Assembly (NCBI GenBank): GCA_900119535.1
Contig: FPJT01000005.1
Location: 62,001 to 126,000 of the forward strand
DNA: 64,000 nucleotides
Direction of reading: 5' to 3'
DNA from: Ruminococcus sp. XPD3002
GTDB taxonomy: Bacteria; Bacillota; Clostridia; Oscillospirales; Ruminococcaceae
Positions 51,271 through 60,513 of the stretch are shown one piece after another. Each line of letters starts with the position of its first letter. Within the stretch, counting starts at the first letter, position 1. Under the pieces are notes generated by a model. It was not told the origin of the DNA, ran no database searches, and worked only from the letters and a program-made list of their open reading frames with translations. The position numbers and the translations under genes were made by a program.

Positions 51271-52938
51271 TTATTTCGTGAATATCTTGTGCCGTATCAG
51301 GTCGCTGATATGCTTGTAACCATTCTTATGTGTCATAGCTTGCAGCTCTGCATATTCACTTTCTGTAAGCTGTATCACAAATGATTTTGTGCGGAGCATA
51401 TCCGGCGGACGCTTCGGGTGCTTTTTCTTATGGGGACGGGACACACGGGGCTTTCGTTCCTCCGACGGCTTTCTGAACTTGATCTCCGTGATACAAATGC
51501 TTTTCAGGGCATCGGCTCTTTCCTCGGACAGCTTGCCACCGAGGTAAAGCCCACGGTTATGATGTACCCAAGCTTTGAGACTCCCGCCGCTGGCTGACAG
51601 CATTTCGGGGTGAAATATGAGTCCGTTTTCTTCAATATACCTTCGGCATATCTCCACAGTTTCATACCAGCGCTGCTCCTTGACTTCTGGCTGTCCCTCT
51701 TTGATTTCCTTTTCTTTTACAGGCTTTGGCGGCTTCGGTTCAGCTTCAAACTGTATGCCCGATATATCAATGGATTCAAGGAGCTTTGCTCTGTATGCAG
51801 TTTCTCTGCCGCTATGATACTGCCATCTATGCCGTTTTGCCCACAGCATCAGGCTGTTTCCGCTTGCGGAAAGCAGATCGGCTGGCAGCGGTTTGTTTCT
51901 GTATTGGGTAAGAGCCTCACGCAGTTTCAGGAAATTCATGATCCATTCCAGATCATAACGGTTTTTGATCTCCGTCCTGTCTATATCATCGGGAAGTCGT
52001 TGCATTTCCGTATCATAAAATTTCTGCTTTTTCGTTTCATCAGTTTTAAAACCAATACTGAAAAAATTTATCTCGTCAAGAAGCTCCCGCCTGCGATTTG
52101 ACAACGAGCCGGAACGATAGCCGCGTTTGCAGTTTTTTACCCAATCCTTCAGGCTTGAGCCGTCATCTGCTTCAATATCGGCAGGGAGCGCATCACGCCC
52201 GTATTCTTCAATACACGCTTTTAGCTGCAGATACTTCTGCATCCAGTTATGATCGCTTTTATTCACGATAAAGCCCAGCTCTCTCAGACGATCTAATACT
52301 TCCTTCGGATACGGCTTTTTATTACGCTGATTTGCCAGTTTATCACGGAATGTCCGCAGCCAAACACCGAGCTGATACCCGTCAGGGCAGACATACGCTG
52401 TATCGAAGTCGACATTGCCATGTTCCTTGTAATATTCCTCTACATGGCGCATGGCAGTATCAAGCGGCGTTTCAAGTATCTCAAAAGCACCGTTGCTGAT
52501 AATTTCATCGACATACTTCTGAGGGAGCGTACCTTCCTGATATTTCTTGCGCTGCAAGCGTGTCCAGCCGAGAAGACTTTTCCCATCGGGACACAGCTTA
52601 TCGAAAGGTATTTTTATGTGACCGTTCTCACGATAGAAGTCAAGCAGAGTGTTGAAATGCAGATACCAGTCACGGTCTGTTATAGATTGCAGCTCGTCAA
52701 TGCCGATCTCCTTTAACAGTCTGATCTGCTCATCGTTCAGGCTGTATCGTGTGATGCGACCATATACAGCCTTGTACATCTCATACAGCCAGCGTTTCAA
52801 ATTCTTTCCGTAACTGTTCACAGCATCATCGGGAATATCATTCAAGCCGCAGTTATGCTTTGACAGATAGGCACAGACTTCATCGAAGTTTTGCTGCCAA
52901 AGATTTGTATTGAGTCCTGTTTTACTGTTATTGTTCAT
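51271..52938 (-). CDS. Protein of tandem helicase-associated (HA) repeats
   Basis: This is a 555-residue protein made of about six units of 65-75 residues of the form W-x(6)-L-x(2)-Y/F-x(4)-G-x(5)-P-x(6)-DG-x(2)-L-x(2)-W-x(6)-Y-x(2)-G-x-L. Examples are WYLHFNTLLDFYRENGHIKI, WMQKYLQLKACIEEYGRDAL and WIMNFLKLREALTQYRNKPL. This is the Helicase_assoc pattern usually found behind SF2 helicases. No helicase is fused here. The last ~60 residues are basic, then a short ribbon-helix-helix-like segment (TKSFVIQLTESEYAELQAM). It likely binds DNA. The ATG at 52938 is preferred over an upstream TTG. Confidence 0.8.
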   Translation of the reverse strand: MNNNSKTGLNTNLWQQNFDEVCAYLSKHNCGLNDIPDDAVNSYGKNLKRWLYEMYKAVYGRITRYSLNDEQIRLLKEIGIDELQSITDRDWYLHFNTLLDFYRENGHIKIPFDKLCPDGKSLLGWTRLQRKKYQEGTLPQKYVDEIISNGAFEILETPLDTAMRHVEEYYKEHGNVDFDTAYVCPDGYQLGVWLRTFRDKLANQRNKKPYPKEVLDRLRELGFIVNKSDHNWMQKYLQLKACIEEYGRDALPADIEADDGSSLKDWVKNCKRGYRSGSLSNRRRELLDEINFFSIGFKTDETKKQKFYDTEMQRLPDDIDRTEIKNRYDLEWIMNFLKLREALTQYRNKPLPADLLSASGNSLMLWAKRHRWQYHSGRETAYRAKLLESIDISGIQFEAEPKPPKPVKEKEIKEGQPEVKEQRWYETVEICRRYIEENGLIFHPEMLSASGGSLKAWVHHNRGLYLGGKLSEERADALKSICITEIKFRKPSEERKPRVSRPHKKKHPKRPPDMLRTKSFVIQLTESEYAELQAMTHKNGYKHISDLIRHKIFTK

Positions 52939-52957
52939 GATACCCTCGTATGCACGA

Positions 52958-52995
52958 AGGGACAACGCATAGGCTCATTCCTGCACGTTGTCCCT
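52958..52995. repeat. 10 bp inverted repeat at the boundary with the capsule operon
   Basis: AGGGACAACG (52958-52967) and CGTTGTCCCT (52986-52995) form a perfect stem with an 18-base loop. It lies between the HA-repeat gene and the end of the capsule operon. It may fold in the 5' leader of the HA-repeat mRNA or terminate the capsule transcript. Confidence 0.55.
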
Positions 52996-53026
52996 CCAAC
53001 CTCTCTCATAGCGGAGGCAGCCGTTG

Positions 53027-53716
53027 TTAATATTCTTCCTTGCATTCTGATAGGATTCTCTCTGCGCCGTCTATCACATCTGTCTTGGCTTTCTTCCGGA
53101 GCAAATCCCAGTTCGGTTTTCTGTCGGTCAGGTTATGGGCATCGCTGCCGAAAAGGTACGGATAACCCTCTTTTATCAGCTTTTTCACAAACCGCCGTTC
53201 CTTGAAATTGCCCAAGGCTTCATTATTAATCTGGAATATCGCATCAAGCTTCAGCACTTCCTCGTATTCCGACTTGCTGTAATAGTCAAGGTAGCGGTGG
53301 ATATGGGCGATCACAGGCGTGAGCTTGTACTCATAGGCAATATCCGTGATCTCATCTAAATACCAATGCTGAAAGCCTGCATATGGAAGTTCGAGCAATA
53401 TGTAGTTCGTATCGGCAAGACGTAGCTTGTCAATATCAGGAACATTATGCAGTCCGTGTTCGATAGCAACCTCAGCACCAAGCAAAATGTCGGAATTACT
53501 ATTGTCCGCCTGAACGATCTTATCATAAGCAGCTTGACGCTTTGCAAGATAGGCTTTTACGTCATTACGTTCCCGATGTGCGTAGAAGTGCGGAGTGGCT
53601 ATAATGCGTTCCACGCCCTGAGAACGCATCATCTTTATCATCTCAAGAGACATTTCCACGCTGTTTGAACCATCGTCAATTTGCGGAAGAATGTGACAAT
53701 GGTGTTCAGTCAGCAT
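53027..53716 (-). CDS. CpsB/YwqE-type tyrosine-protein phosphatase (PHP fold)
   Basis: This is a 229-residue metal-dependent phosphatase of the CpsB/YwqE family. It dephosphorylates the Tyr cluster of the partner kinase and so tunes capsule chain length. MLTEHHCHILPQIDDGS provides the first metal ligands, then IIATPHFYAH, LLGAEV, PVIAHIHRY and LFGSDAHN, the remaining His/Asp ligands. The ATG at 53716 is in the last codons of the kinase gene (11-base overlap) with AAAGGAG upstream, so the two are coupled. A longer upstream frame has no support. It is the last gene of the capsule operon. Confidence 0.92.
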   Translation of the reverse strand: MLTEHHCHILPQIDDGSNSVEMSLEMIKMMRSQGVERIIATPHFYAHRERNDVKAYLAKRQAAYDKIVQADNSNSDILLGAEVAIEHGLHNVPDIDKLRLADTNYILLELPYAGFQHWYLDEITDIAYEYKLTPVIAHIHRYLDYYSKSEYEEVLKLDAIFQINNEALGNFKERRFVKKLIKEGYPYLFGSDAHNLTDRKPNWDLLRKKAKTDVIDGAERILSECKEEY

Positions 53717-55226
53717 TTTCGTTCTCCTTTGTTTCTTCTGTCGGGTTATTGCCGTAGGTGTAGCCATATCCATAGCTGCCATACCCGTAGCCGTACTTCT
53801 TATACTTGTATTTATAGTTGTAGTAATTAGCTCCGTGATTATGGTGAACATCATTCAGAACAAATCCGAGCATATTGACCTTTGCCAGCTCGATCTGCTT
53901 CATACAGTTTGCTAATTCCTCATAGGTTGTCATTGCATAGCGGATAACAAGCATGATACCGCTGATAGAGTCCTTCATGACCATCGCATCACTCACGACA
54001 TTGACAGGCGGTGTGTCAATGATAACATAATCATAGTTGGTGGCAAACTGTTCAAGGAGCTTTTTAAAGTTCTCAGAAGCGAGCAGCTCAGAGGGATTTG
54101 GCGGCAGAGGCCCCGATGGTAAAAGATCAAGATTATTGATCACATTGCTCTTGACCGATTTCGCCATAGATGACTTTTTGATAATAAGCGTTGAAAGACC
54201 TTCATCATTCTTTATTTTGAAGGTTCTGTGCTGAACAGGTTTACGCATATCAGCATCTATCAGCAGGACGGCACTTCCGGTCTGTGCAAGGGCGATAGCG
54301 AGGTTCGCCGCAGAGGTGGATTTGCCCTCGCCGGGATTTGGACTTGATACCGCAATGACCTTTTTATCGGAATCTGCCGCTGTAAAAAGGATATTGGCTC
54401 TGATCGTCTTGTAGCTCTCCACAATATTGAATGGTACGTCCTTGTCGGTCAGCAGTCCTCTCGGTTCGGTTCTGTGCTTGCCCTTCTTTTTCTTCTTACC
54501 CTCACCGAACTGCTGTATCTCACCGATGATTGCCTTATCATATTTCTTGGCGATCTTTTCGGATTCCTTGATCGTATTATCAAAGTAGTCGATAATAAGA
54601 ATAACCATTACAACAATCAGAAAAGCCGCTGCCATACCGAGTATACCATTTTTTGTGTTATTAGGAGCAACAGGCTTTTTGTAAACCTTTGCCTTGCCGA
54701 TCGTATTGATAGAACCGACACCAACAGCTTCTTCAACATACTTTGGAGCGACCTGTGTGATGTCATTGCATATATCAGCCGCAAGATTTGGATTTACCGT
54801 TGTAGCTGTAATCGTTACGGCAGACGTATCGGTAACTGAGCTGATCGTCAGGCAGCTTCTGATGGAAGCCGGATCGATCTTATTATCTTCATCGAACGAA
54901 AACACCCTGCGTAGGTCTTGCTCATCATATTGTTCTAAAAGTTTTGCGCTGACAGCATTCATGACCTCATCGTCTTTCAACACTTCCATGTATGTATTGA
55001 CAAGCTGTTTGGAATTGCTGATATTGTTCACATCATTGGCTGCATTCTCAGATATGCCTGTATAGCTCTGCACATACATCGTGATGTGGGACGAATATTT
55101 GACGGGCAGGACAAACTTTGAAAACGAAAATGCCGCTATTCCTCCAATAATTGTAATTGCTATGATAAGCATCAGGTGATTCCATAGCAATGATAATAGG
55201 TCTTTGATCGTATAGGTGTTTTTCAT
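53706..55226 (-). CDS. Wzz-BY-kinase fusion (polysaccharide co-polymerase and tyrosine autokinase)
   Basis: This is a 506-residue protein. An N-terminal Wzz domain has membrane segments at about 15-35 and 195-215, enclosing an external loop with PIKYSSHITMYVQS-like strands. The cytoplasmic ATPase has Walker A in SSPNPGEGKSTSAANLA near 293-305, Walker A' LLIDADMRKP and TPPVNVVSDA. The C-terminal Tyr-rich tail (YNYKYKYKKYGYGYGSYGYG) is the autophosphorylation cluster. In many Firmicutes the two halves are separate (CpsC and CpsD); here they are fused. It controls polymer length, opposed by the adjacent phosphatase. A hairpin leader precedes it. Confidence 0.93.
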   Translation of the reverse strand: MKNTYTIKDLLSLLWNHLMLIIAITIIGGIAAFSFSKFVLPVKYSSHITMYVQSYTGISENAANDVNNISNSKQLVNTYMEVLKDDEVMNAVSAKLLEQYDEQDLRRVFSFDEDNKIDPASIRSCLTISSVTDTSAVTITATTVNPNLAADICNDITQVAPKYVEEAVGVGSINTIGKAKVYKKPVAPNNTKNGILGMAAAFLIVVMVILIIDYFDNTIKESEKIAKKYDKAIIGEIQQFGEGKKKKKGKHRTEPRGLLTDKDVPFNIVESYKTIRANILFTAADSDKKVIAVSSPNPGEGKSTSAANLAIALAQTGSAVLLIDADMRKPVQHRTFKIKNDEGLSTLIIKKSSMAKSVKSNVINNLDLLPSGPLPPNPSELLASENFKKLLEQFATNYDYVIIDTPPVNVVSDAMVMKDSISGIMLVIRYAMTTYEELANCMKQIELAKVNMLGFVLNDVHHNHGANYYNYKYKYKKYGYGYGSYGYGYTYGNNPTEETKENENAD

Positions 55227-55270
55227 ATATTATTTATCTTTCCTTTCTCGACATTCTAATTACGCTCATG

Positions 55271-55301
55271 CGGATACTGATATGCTGAATATCAGTATCC
55301 G
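55271..55301. promoter_or_regulatory. Perfect 13 bp hairpin in the leader of the BY-kinase gene
   Basis: CGGATACTGATAT (55271-55283), loop GCTGA, ATATCAGTATCCG (55289-55301). Flanking ATTACGCTC and CAGAGTAAT extend the stem further. It lies between ugd and the kinase gene, with no T-run in the direction of the operon. It may be a processing, attenuation or mRNA stabilising element. Confidence 0.65.
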
Positions 55302-55320
55302 GATCAGAGTAATTATTGTT

Positions 55321-56553
55321 TTAATCACGCTTGAAAATATCTCTTGTATAAACCTTATCCCGAACATCATCAAGGCAAGCATCATAGCGGTTTGCGATAA
55401 TAGCAGCAGACTGCTCTTTGAATTTGTCAAGATCGTTCACCACAAGACTTCCAAAGAATGTTTCGCCGTCTTTCAGCGTAGGCTCGTAGATGATGACCGT
55501 TGCACCTTTCGCCTTGATACGCTTCATAATGCCCTGAATGGACGATTGACGGAAGTTATCACTGTTAGACTTCATTGTCAGGCGATACACACCAATGATA
55601 ACTTGCTTTTCACTTGCAGAATCCCAAGTGCTGTTTGCGGAATAATAACCTGCCATTTCAAGCACACGGTCTGCGATGAAGTCCTTGCGAGTGCGGTTAG
55701 ACTGCACGATTGCGGTTATCATATCCTGCGGAACATCGGCATAGTTGGCGAGAAGCTGCTTTGTATCCTTTGGCAGACAGTAACCGCCGTAGCCGAACGA
55801 AGGGTTATTATAATGACTTCCGATACGAGGATCAAGACATACACCCTCGATGATCTGCTGAGTGTTCAGACCTTTCATCTCTGCATAAGTGTCAAGCTCG
55901 TTGAAATAGCTGACACGGAGCGCAAGATATGTATTCGCAAACAGCTTGACTGCTTCTGCCTCTGTAAAACCCATATACAGTGTATCAATATCCTCTTTGA
56001 TCGCACCCTGCTGTAAAAGCTCTGCGAATGTATGTGCAGCCTGTACCAAACGCTCATCTGCCATATCCGTACCTACAATGATACGACTTGGATAGAGGTT
56101 ATCATACAGAGCCTTGCTCTCACGCAGAAATTCGGGACTGAAAATGATATTCTTTGAACCCGTTTTCTCACGGATAGTCTTTGTATACCCAACCGGAATA
56201 GTGGACTTTATGACCATTATCGCATTGGGATTATACCTCGTCACCAGTTCAATGACTGCTTCAACAGCACTTGTATCAAAGAAATTCTTTTTGCTGTCAT
56301 AGTTTGTGGGTGCCGCTATGATAACGTAATCTGCGTCCTTATACGCACTTTCCGCATCGAGCGTAGCCGTCAAGTCAAGTTCCTTTTGGGCAAGATATTT
56401 TTCTATGTAATCGTCCTGAATTGGCGATCTTTTATTGTTTATCAGGTCAACCTTTTCGGGAACAATGTCCACTGCTGTGACCGTATTGTGCTGTGAAAGC
56501 AGAACGGCGAGCGACAAGCCGACATAGCCTGTTCCGGCGACTGCTATTTTCAT
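55321..56553 (-). CDS. ugd: UDP-glucose/GDP-mannose dehydrogenase family (Ugd)
   Basis: This is a 410-residue enzyme that oxidises UDP-glucose to UDP-glucuronate with two NAD+. The Rossmann motif GTGYVG is at 7-12, IIAAPTNYD and STIPVGYT follow, [12 protein letters not shown] is at about 140-152, and the catalytic Cys is in [13 protein letters not shown] near residue 257. Residue spacing matches the short Ugd type. Its stop is 94 bases from the kinase start, and the epimerase stop abuts its ATG. Together with the epimerase it makes UDP-galacturonate for the polymer. Confidence 0.92.
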   Translation of the reverse strand: MKIAVAGTGYVGLSLAVLLSQHNTVTAVDIVPEKVDLINNKRSPIQDDYIEKYLAQKELDLTATLDAESAYKDADYVIIAAPTNYDSKKNFFDTSAVEAVIELVTRYNPNAIMVIKSTIPVGYTKTIREKTGSKNIIFSPEFLRESKALYDNLYPSRIIVGTDMADERLVQAAHTFAELLQQGAIKEDIDTLYMGFTEAEAVKLFANTYLALRVSYFNELDTYAEMKGLNTQQIIEGVCLDPRIGSHYNNPSFGYGGYCLPKDTKQLLANYADVPQDMITAIVQSNRTRKDFIADRVLEMAGYYSANSTWDSASEKQVIIGVYRLTMKSNSDNFRQSSIQGIMKRIKAKGATVIIYEPTLKDGETFFGSLVVNDLDKFKEQSAAIIANRYDACLDDVRDKVYTRDIFKRD

Positions 56554-57591
56554 TTACTTTGAACCTCCCATATAATACTCCTTGTACCATTCAGCAAATT
56601 TACGCAAACCTGTCCGAAGATCAATCATAGGCTTGAAGCCGAAGTCACGCTCCAAAGCCGAGGAATCCGCATAGGTGACAGGCACATCACCGGGCTGCAT
56701 CGGAACAAGCTCCTTGTGTGCTTCAAAATCATAATCCGTCGGAAGAACCCCCGCACGAACAAGTTCTTCGCTGAGTATCTGTACAAAGTCGAGAAGATTT
56801 ACCGGAGTACCGCCGCCGATATTATACAGAGCATAAGGTGGTATCGGCAAACCGTCCTCACCGATTTTCTTATCAGGAGCCTTCCTCATCACACGAATTA
56901 TGCCCTCAACAATATCGTCAATGTAGGTAAAATCACGCTTGCAGTTGCCATAATTGAAGATCTTTATCGTTTCGCCACGGACGAGCTTGTCTGTAAAACC
57001 CAAGTAAGCCATATCTGGTCTTCCGGCAGGACCGTAGACCGTAAAGAAACGCAGTCCTGTTGTGGGAATATTGTAGAGCTTTGAGTAGGCATGAGCCATC
57101 AGCTCATTGCTTTTCTTTGTGGCAGCATAGAGCGAAACAGGGTGATCTACCATGTCATCGGTGCTGAACGGCACTTTTTTGTTTCCTCCGTAAACGCTCG
57201 ATGAGCTTGCATACACCAGATGTTCAACGGAATAATGACGGCAGGCTTCAAGAATATTGTAAAAGCCGATGATATTTGAATTTATGTATGCATCGGGATT
57301 CTCGATTGAGTAGCGCACTCCTGCCTGTGCAGCGAGGTTTACTACGATGTTAGGCTTGTACTTACTAAAAAGATCGTCTATGAGTACTTTGTCTGCTAAA
57401 TCGCCTTTGATGAATTTGAAGTTAGGATATGTATTCAGCTTTTCAAGGCGATGTTCTTTGAGCGAAACATCATAGTAGTTGTTCATGTTGTCGAGACCGA
57501 TGATTTGTGCCTCTTTGTTTTCGCAGCATAAACGGTCACATAGATATGAGCCGATGAAGCCAGATGCTCCGGTCACAATAAAACAATTCAT
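56554..57591 (-). CDS. UDP-glucuronate 4-epimerase (NAD-dependent SDR)
   Basis: This is a 345-residue extended short-chain dehydrogenase. GASGFIGSYL is at 8-17, NLAAQAGVRYSIENPDAYI matches UDP-glucuronate 4-epimerases closely, the catalytic YAATKKS lies near 155-161, and FFTVYGPAGRPDMA follows. It converts UDP-glucuronate to UDP-galacturonate, which fits the adjacent Ugd with zero spacing. A UDP-glucose 4-epimerase function is less likely given the VRYS and YGP-x-GRPDMA pattern. It starts with ATG at 57591. Confidence 0.9.
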   Translation of the reverse strand: MNCFIVTGASGFIGSYLCDRLCCENKEAQIIGLDNMNNYYDVSLKEHRLEKLNTYPNFKFIKGDLADKVLIDDLFSKYKPNIVVNLAAQAGVRYSIENPDAYINSNIIGFYNILEACRHYSVEHLVYASSSSVYGGNKKVPFSTDDMVDHPVSLYAATKKSNELMAHAYSKLYNIPTTGLRFFTVYGPAGRPDMAYLGFTDKLVRGETIKIFNYGNCKRDFTYIDDIVEGIIRVMRKAPDKKIGEDGLPIPPYALYNIGGGTPVNLLDFVQILSEELVRAGVLPTDYDFEAHKELVPMQPGDVPVTYADSSALERDFGFKPMIDLRTGLRKFAEWYKEYYMGGSK

Positions 57592-57595
57592 GATT

Positions 57596-59107
57596 TCACG
57601 ACCTTCCTATTTTATGTTTGATTTTTCCGAGCAAGAAAGAGATTTTTTCTCTGTAAAAGATATAATTTACAAGCAATACTATTATCAGCCAGCAGATAAA
57701 AACTTCTAAAGCCTGAACGATCCAAGCACTGTATGAAACCGAGAGCATTGGTATTTTGAATGTTACAAGAGAAGCGATTATAACAGTGACAATATCGACA
57801 GCACTTTGCTTAAGAAAGTTTTTGAATGGCCAGTTTATAATATTTTTTGAATCATACCAAGCCATCCAGACCGTTTGATATATCATAGCGACTAATGTAC
57901 CTATAGCGACTCCAACAAGTCCCCATATTTTCACAGTGGCTATCGAAATAACTATATTTAGAATCATTGCTATAATATAGTTGCTTTGAGTCTGTTTGTA
58001 ATGTCCTGCTGCAAGAATAAGTAAGTTGTACGGCAATCTTAAACAGTGTCCTGCATTTGCTACTGTAATCAATACCGCAAATAGCGGTTGTATATAATCA
58101 GCATCTGTAATTCCATTTGTATACACTTGTACAAATGAAACAAGAAGAATGCCTGTACATCCAAATACGAGAGTCGTTCCAGTATGCAAAAGCCATTCAA
58201 CATAAGAGAAGAATCTACTTAATTGCTGCTTCTCATTTTTGGCTATCATTTCACCCATAATTGATTGAAAGCCATTGGTCATTGATAAGAATGCGGTTTT
58301 TACGCCTATAACAACAAAATTATAGACAGAGTATATTGACACATTAGCTAAGGTAGAAAACAGAGTAAGAACAATATTATCAGTACCCTGCAGGACATAG
58401 GCTGCAAAATGCTGCGCCATGCCATTCCATTTTTGCTTTATTGGCTCTTCAGAATAAATGATTTTGGTATTAATATTATAATGGGTTCTGACGTACCAAA
58501 CCAAAAATAGTGGTCGTATCAAAAAAATAAGCGAAGTAGTCAGCTTAACTATTTGAATTGATCCGCCGGAATATATCAGAACAGCACAAGCAAGAGTATT
58601 CAGAATAGTAGTTACAATCTGTGCAGTGTATTGAATATAACCCTTTTGGTGAGCGTTTAAAAGCAAACTGTTTACAATACCAAAGTAGTATTGTGCAAAT
58701 GAACTAATACAAATTGCTCCAATCAGAGATGCAGAATACCAATAATCGAAATTATTATTGATAATCAGTGGATAAATAACAAGTAATATAACTACATAGC
58801 AAAGAAGCATTAATGCAAGACGCTTAAAAAATTTGTTTGCTGAAACATAGATCTTACTTATCATAGTTGTATCATTTTCAGCCAATGGTTTATATAGTGA
58901 TGACTGAACAACAGCTCCTACTCCTAAGTCCAGAAGTGTAATGACACCTAAAAATTGAGTTATCGAATTAACAAGACCGTTTACATCTGAACCAAATGCT
59001 CCAAGTATCAGCCGTGGCAGAATAAATCCACTGATTATCGTGGTAAGCTGTAACAGTAACGATGTAATTGTATTTAAAGCTAATTTCTTTCCTCTGGAAT
59101 TACCCAA
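57596..59107 (-). CDS. Polysaccharide flippase (Wzx-like, MOP superfamily)
   Basis: This is a 503-residue membrane protein with about 12-14 transmembrane helices, beginning LNTITSLLLQLTTIISGFIL and RLILGAFGSDVNGLVNSI. It would flip lipid-linked repeat units across the membrane. GSDVNGLVNSITQFLGVITL is a common start of this subfamily. The start seems to be TTG at 59107 with a weak ribosome site. Base composition is AT-richer than the upstream epimerase, as usual for the variable centre of a capsule locus. Confidence 0.9.
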   Translation of the reverse strand: MGNSRGKKLALNTITSLLLQLTTIISGFILPRLILGAFGSDVNGLVNSITQFLGVITLLDLGVGAVVQSSLYKPLAENDTTMISKIYVSANKFFKRLALMLLCYVVILLVIYPLIINNNFDYWYSASLIGAICISSFAQYYFGIVNSLLLNAHQKGYIQYTAQIVTTILNTLACAVLIYSGGSIQIVKLTTSLIFLIRPLFLVWYVRTHYNINTKIIYSEEPIKQKWNGMAQHFAAYVLQGTDNIVLTLFSTLANVSIYSVYNFVVIGVKTAFLSMTNGFQSIMGEMIAKNEKQQLSRFFSYVEWLLHTGTTLVFGCTGILLVSFVQVYTNGITDADYIQPLFAVLITVANAGHCLRLPYNLLILAAGHYKQTQSNYIIAMILNIVISIATVKIWGLVGVAIGTLVAMIYQTVWMAWYDSKNIINWPFKNFLKQSAVDIVTVIIASLVTFKIPMLSVSYSAWIVQALEVFICWLIIVLLVNYIFYREKISFLLGKIKHKIGRS

Positions 59108-59117
59108 TATATCACGC

Positions 59118-59520
59118 TCATTTCTTAGGCAATCTTATCAATTCCCCTAATTTTTTATTCCATTCTTCCGGAACAAATTTTGTGAACCTAGAACCTGTGC
59201 AAAAAGTAAGTTCCCCAAAATAGATTTTTCAATGATTTCATAAAAATCGACTCTTAAAAATGGAATATCTTTGCTCAGTAGTTCAGCAATTTCTATCATT
59301 TTATCGAAATTAACAGGCTTGGGTGGTAAATCCTCAAATGGTTTATAGTCTTCACAGTAAAACTCAGCTTGTTTCCAATCCAAAGTCACATAACTGATTC
59401 GAGCGGTGTCATGATTTTCAAAGCCTTCTGATAGATACAAAAATTTCGCTTTCCCATTAAAGCAGAAGAATTTATAGTCTTTCAAAGAAGATACTACTGA
59501 ACATTCTGGTAACTCTTAAG
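59118..59520 (-). pseudogene. Decayed TupA/ATP-grasp-like gene fragment
   Basis: The frame begins after a stop near 59520 without a start codon, with DYKFFCFNGKAKFLYLSEGF homologous to the DYKFFCFNGEPVY segment of the next gene (59536-60501). A frameshift near 59230 then separates it from its proper end. In the other frame the sequence continues YFGELTFCTGSRFTKFVPEE and KKLGELIRLPKK, stopping at 59118-59120. The N-terminal ~190 residues are missing. It is a truncated, frameshifted paralogue of the neighbouring gene. Confidence 0.8.
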
Positions 59521-59535
59521 AAAATTCAACAAGAG

Positions 59536-60501
59536 TTACCCCGCTATTTGTGTATTATGTGCAAATTTCTTATCTGACTTTACCGGCAACTTCAGCATTT
59601 TTCCGATAATCAGATTATACTTATCAGGTGAAAAAACTCCAAATCCCGAAGCAGGATAAAATGTTAATTCTCCAAAGTATAAATTACCCTTCACCTCATA
59701 GAAATCGACACGCAAAAATGCACTTTCTTTTGCAAGAATTTTTGCTACCTTCTTCATTTCATCGAATTGGGTAGGGATAGGGATAGGGATAGGCGAGCTG
59801 CTGAACGGTTCATTTGGCAAAGCAAGTCCAGTAAATTCTTGGTGATTCCATTCCATATCAAAGAAATCAATCGTTTCATTTGAGGTGCGTTCTGAAATTA
59901 CCTGACAGTAAACAGGTTCTCCGTTAAAGCAGAAAAATTTATAGTCTCTCAGATCTGTATTTTGAGTATCTTCCATGTACTGCTCTGCTATAATGCGAGG
60001 AACAACATTTTTATATGGTTGTTCTCTTCCAATATAGTAATAATTTCTTTTTAAGCATTTATTGATTTTCTTCCTTGCAGATTTAAAGTCAAACTTCGAC
60101 TTATCTCTGCAAATCACAAGTCCACCAGAATCGTGAGTACACTTCAGCACAAACTGATTTGGTAGTTTATCAAAATCTATATCCTCAAAACGATCCCATA
60201 CACCTAGGGTGGGGATAATATACTGTTCTCCTATTATATCAGCAACATACTTCTTAACAGCATACTTATCCACCATCGTTGTGTACTCTGGTTTTCTATC
60301 ATAAAGTTTAAGCCATTGAAGTTTTTCATTAAATTTTTTAGGACTTTCAAGGTTTATCGAATATCCCATTCTCCCTAAATACATTTTTTTTAAATATTTT
60401 TTATCCTCCATTTTTTTGAACAAACCAAGGTAGGCAAGAAGAACAAACCACCCGTCAGGCGACTTTGCATAGGTTAGTATTTTTTTGATTCTTTTATTCA
60501 T
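59536..60501 (-). CDS. ATP-grasp / TupA-like family protein
   Basis: This is a 321-residue protein of the TupA-like ATP-grasp group found in capsule and teichuronic/teichuronopeptide clusters. MGYSINLESPKKFNEKLQWL, YDRKPEYTTMVDKYAVKKYV, FVLKCTHDSGG (nucleotide loop), RDYKFFCFNGEPVY and FLRVDFYEVKGNLYFGELTF (metal/ATP site) are family marks. It may ligate an amino acid or decorate the polymer. An odd IPIPIPT run from repeated GGGATA codons lies near residue 245. The tail is complete. The next gene ends 12 bases beyond its start. Confidence 0.85.
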   Translation of the reverse strand: MNKRIKKILTYAKSPDGWFVLLAYLGLFKKMEDKKYLKKMYLGRMGYSINLESPKKFNEKLQWLKLYDRKPEYTTMVDKYAVKKYVADIIGEQYIIPTLGVWDRFEDIDFDKLPNQFVLKCTHDSGGLVICRDKSKFDFKSARKKINKCLKRNYYYIGREQPYKNVVPRIIAEQYMEDTQNTDLRDYKFFCFNGEPVYCQVISERTSNETIDFFDMEWNHQEFTGLALPNEPFSSSPIPIPIPTQFDEMKKVAKILAKESAFLRVDFYEVKGNLYFGELTFYPASGFGVFSPDKYNLIIGKMLKLPVKSDKKFAHNTQIAG

Positions 60502-60513
60502 AATTCCACCTTA

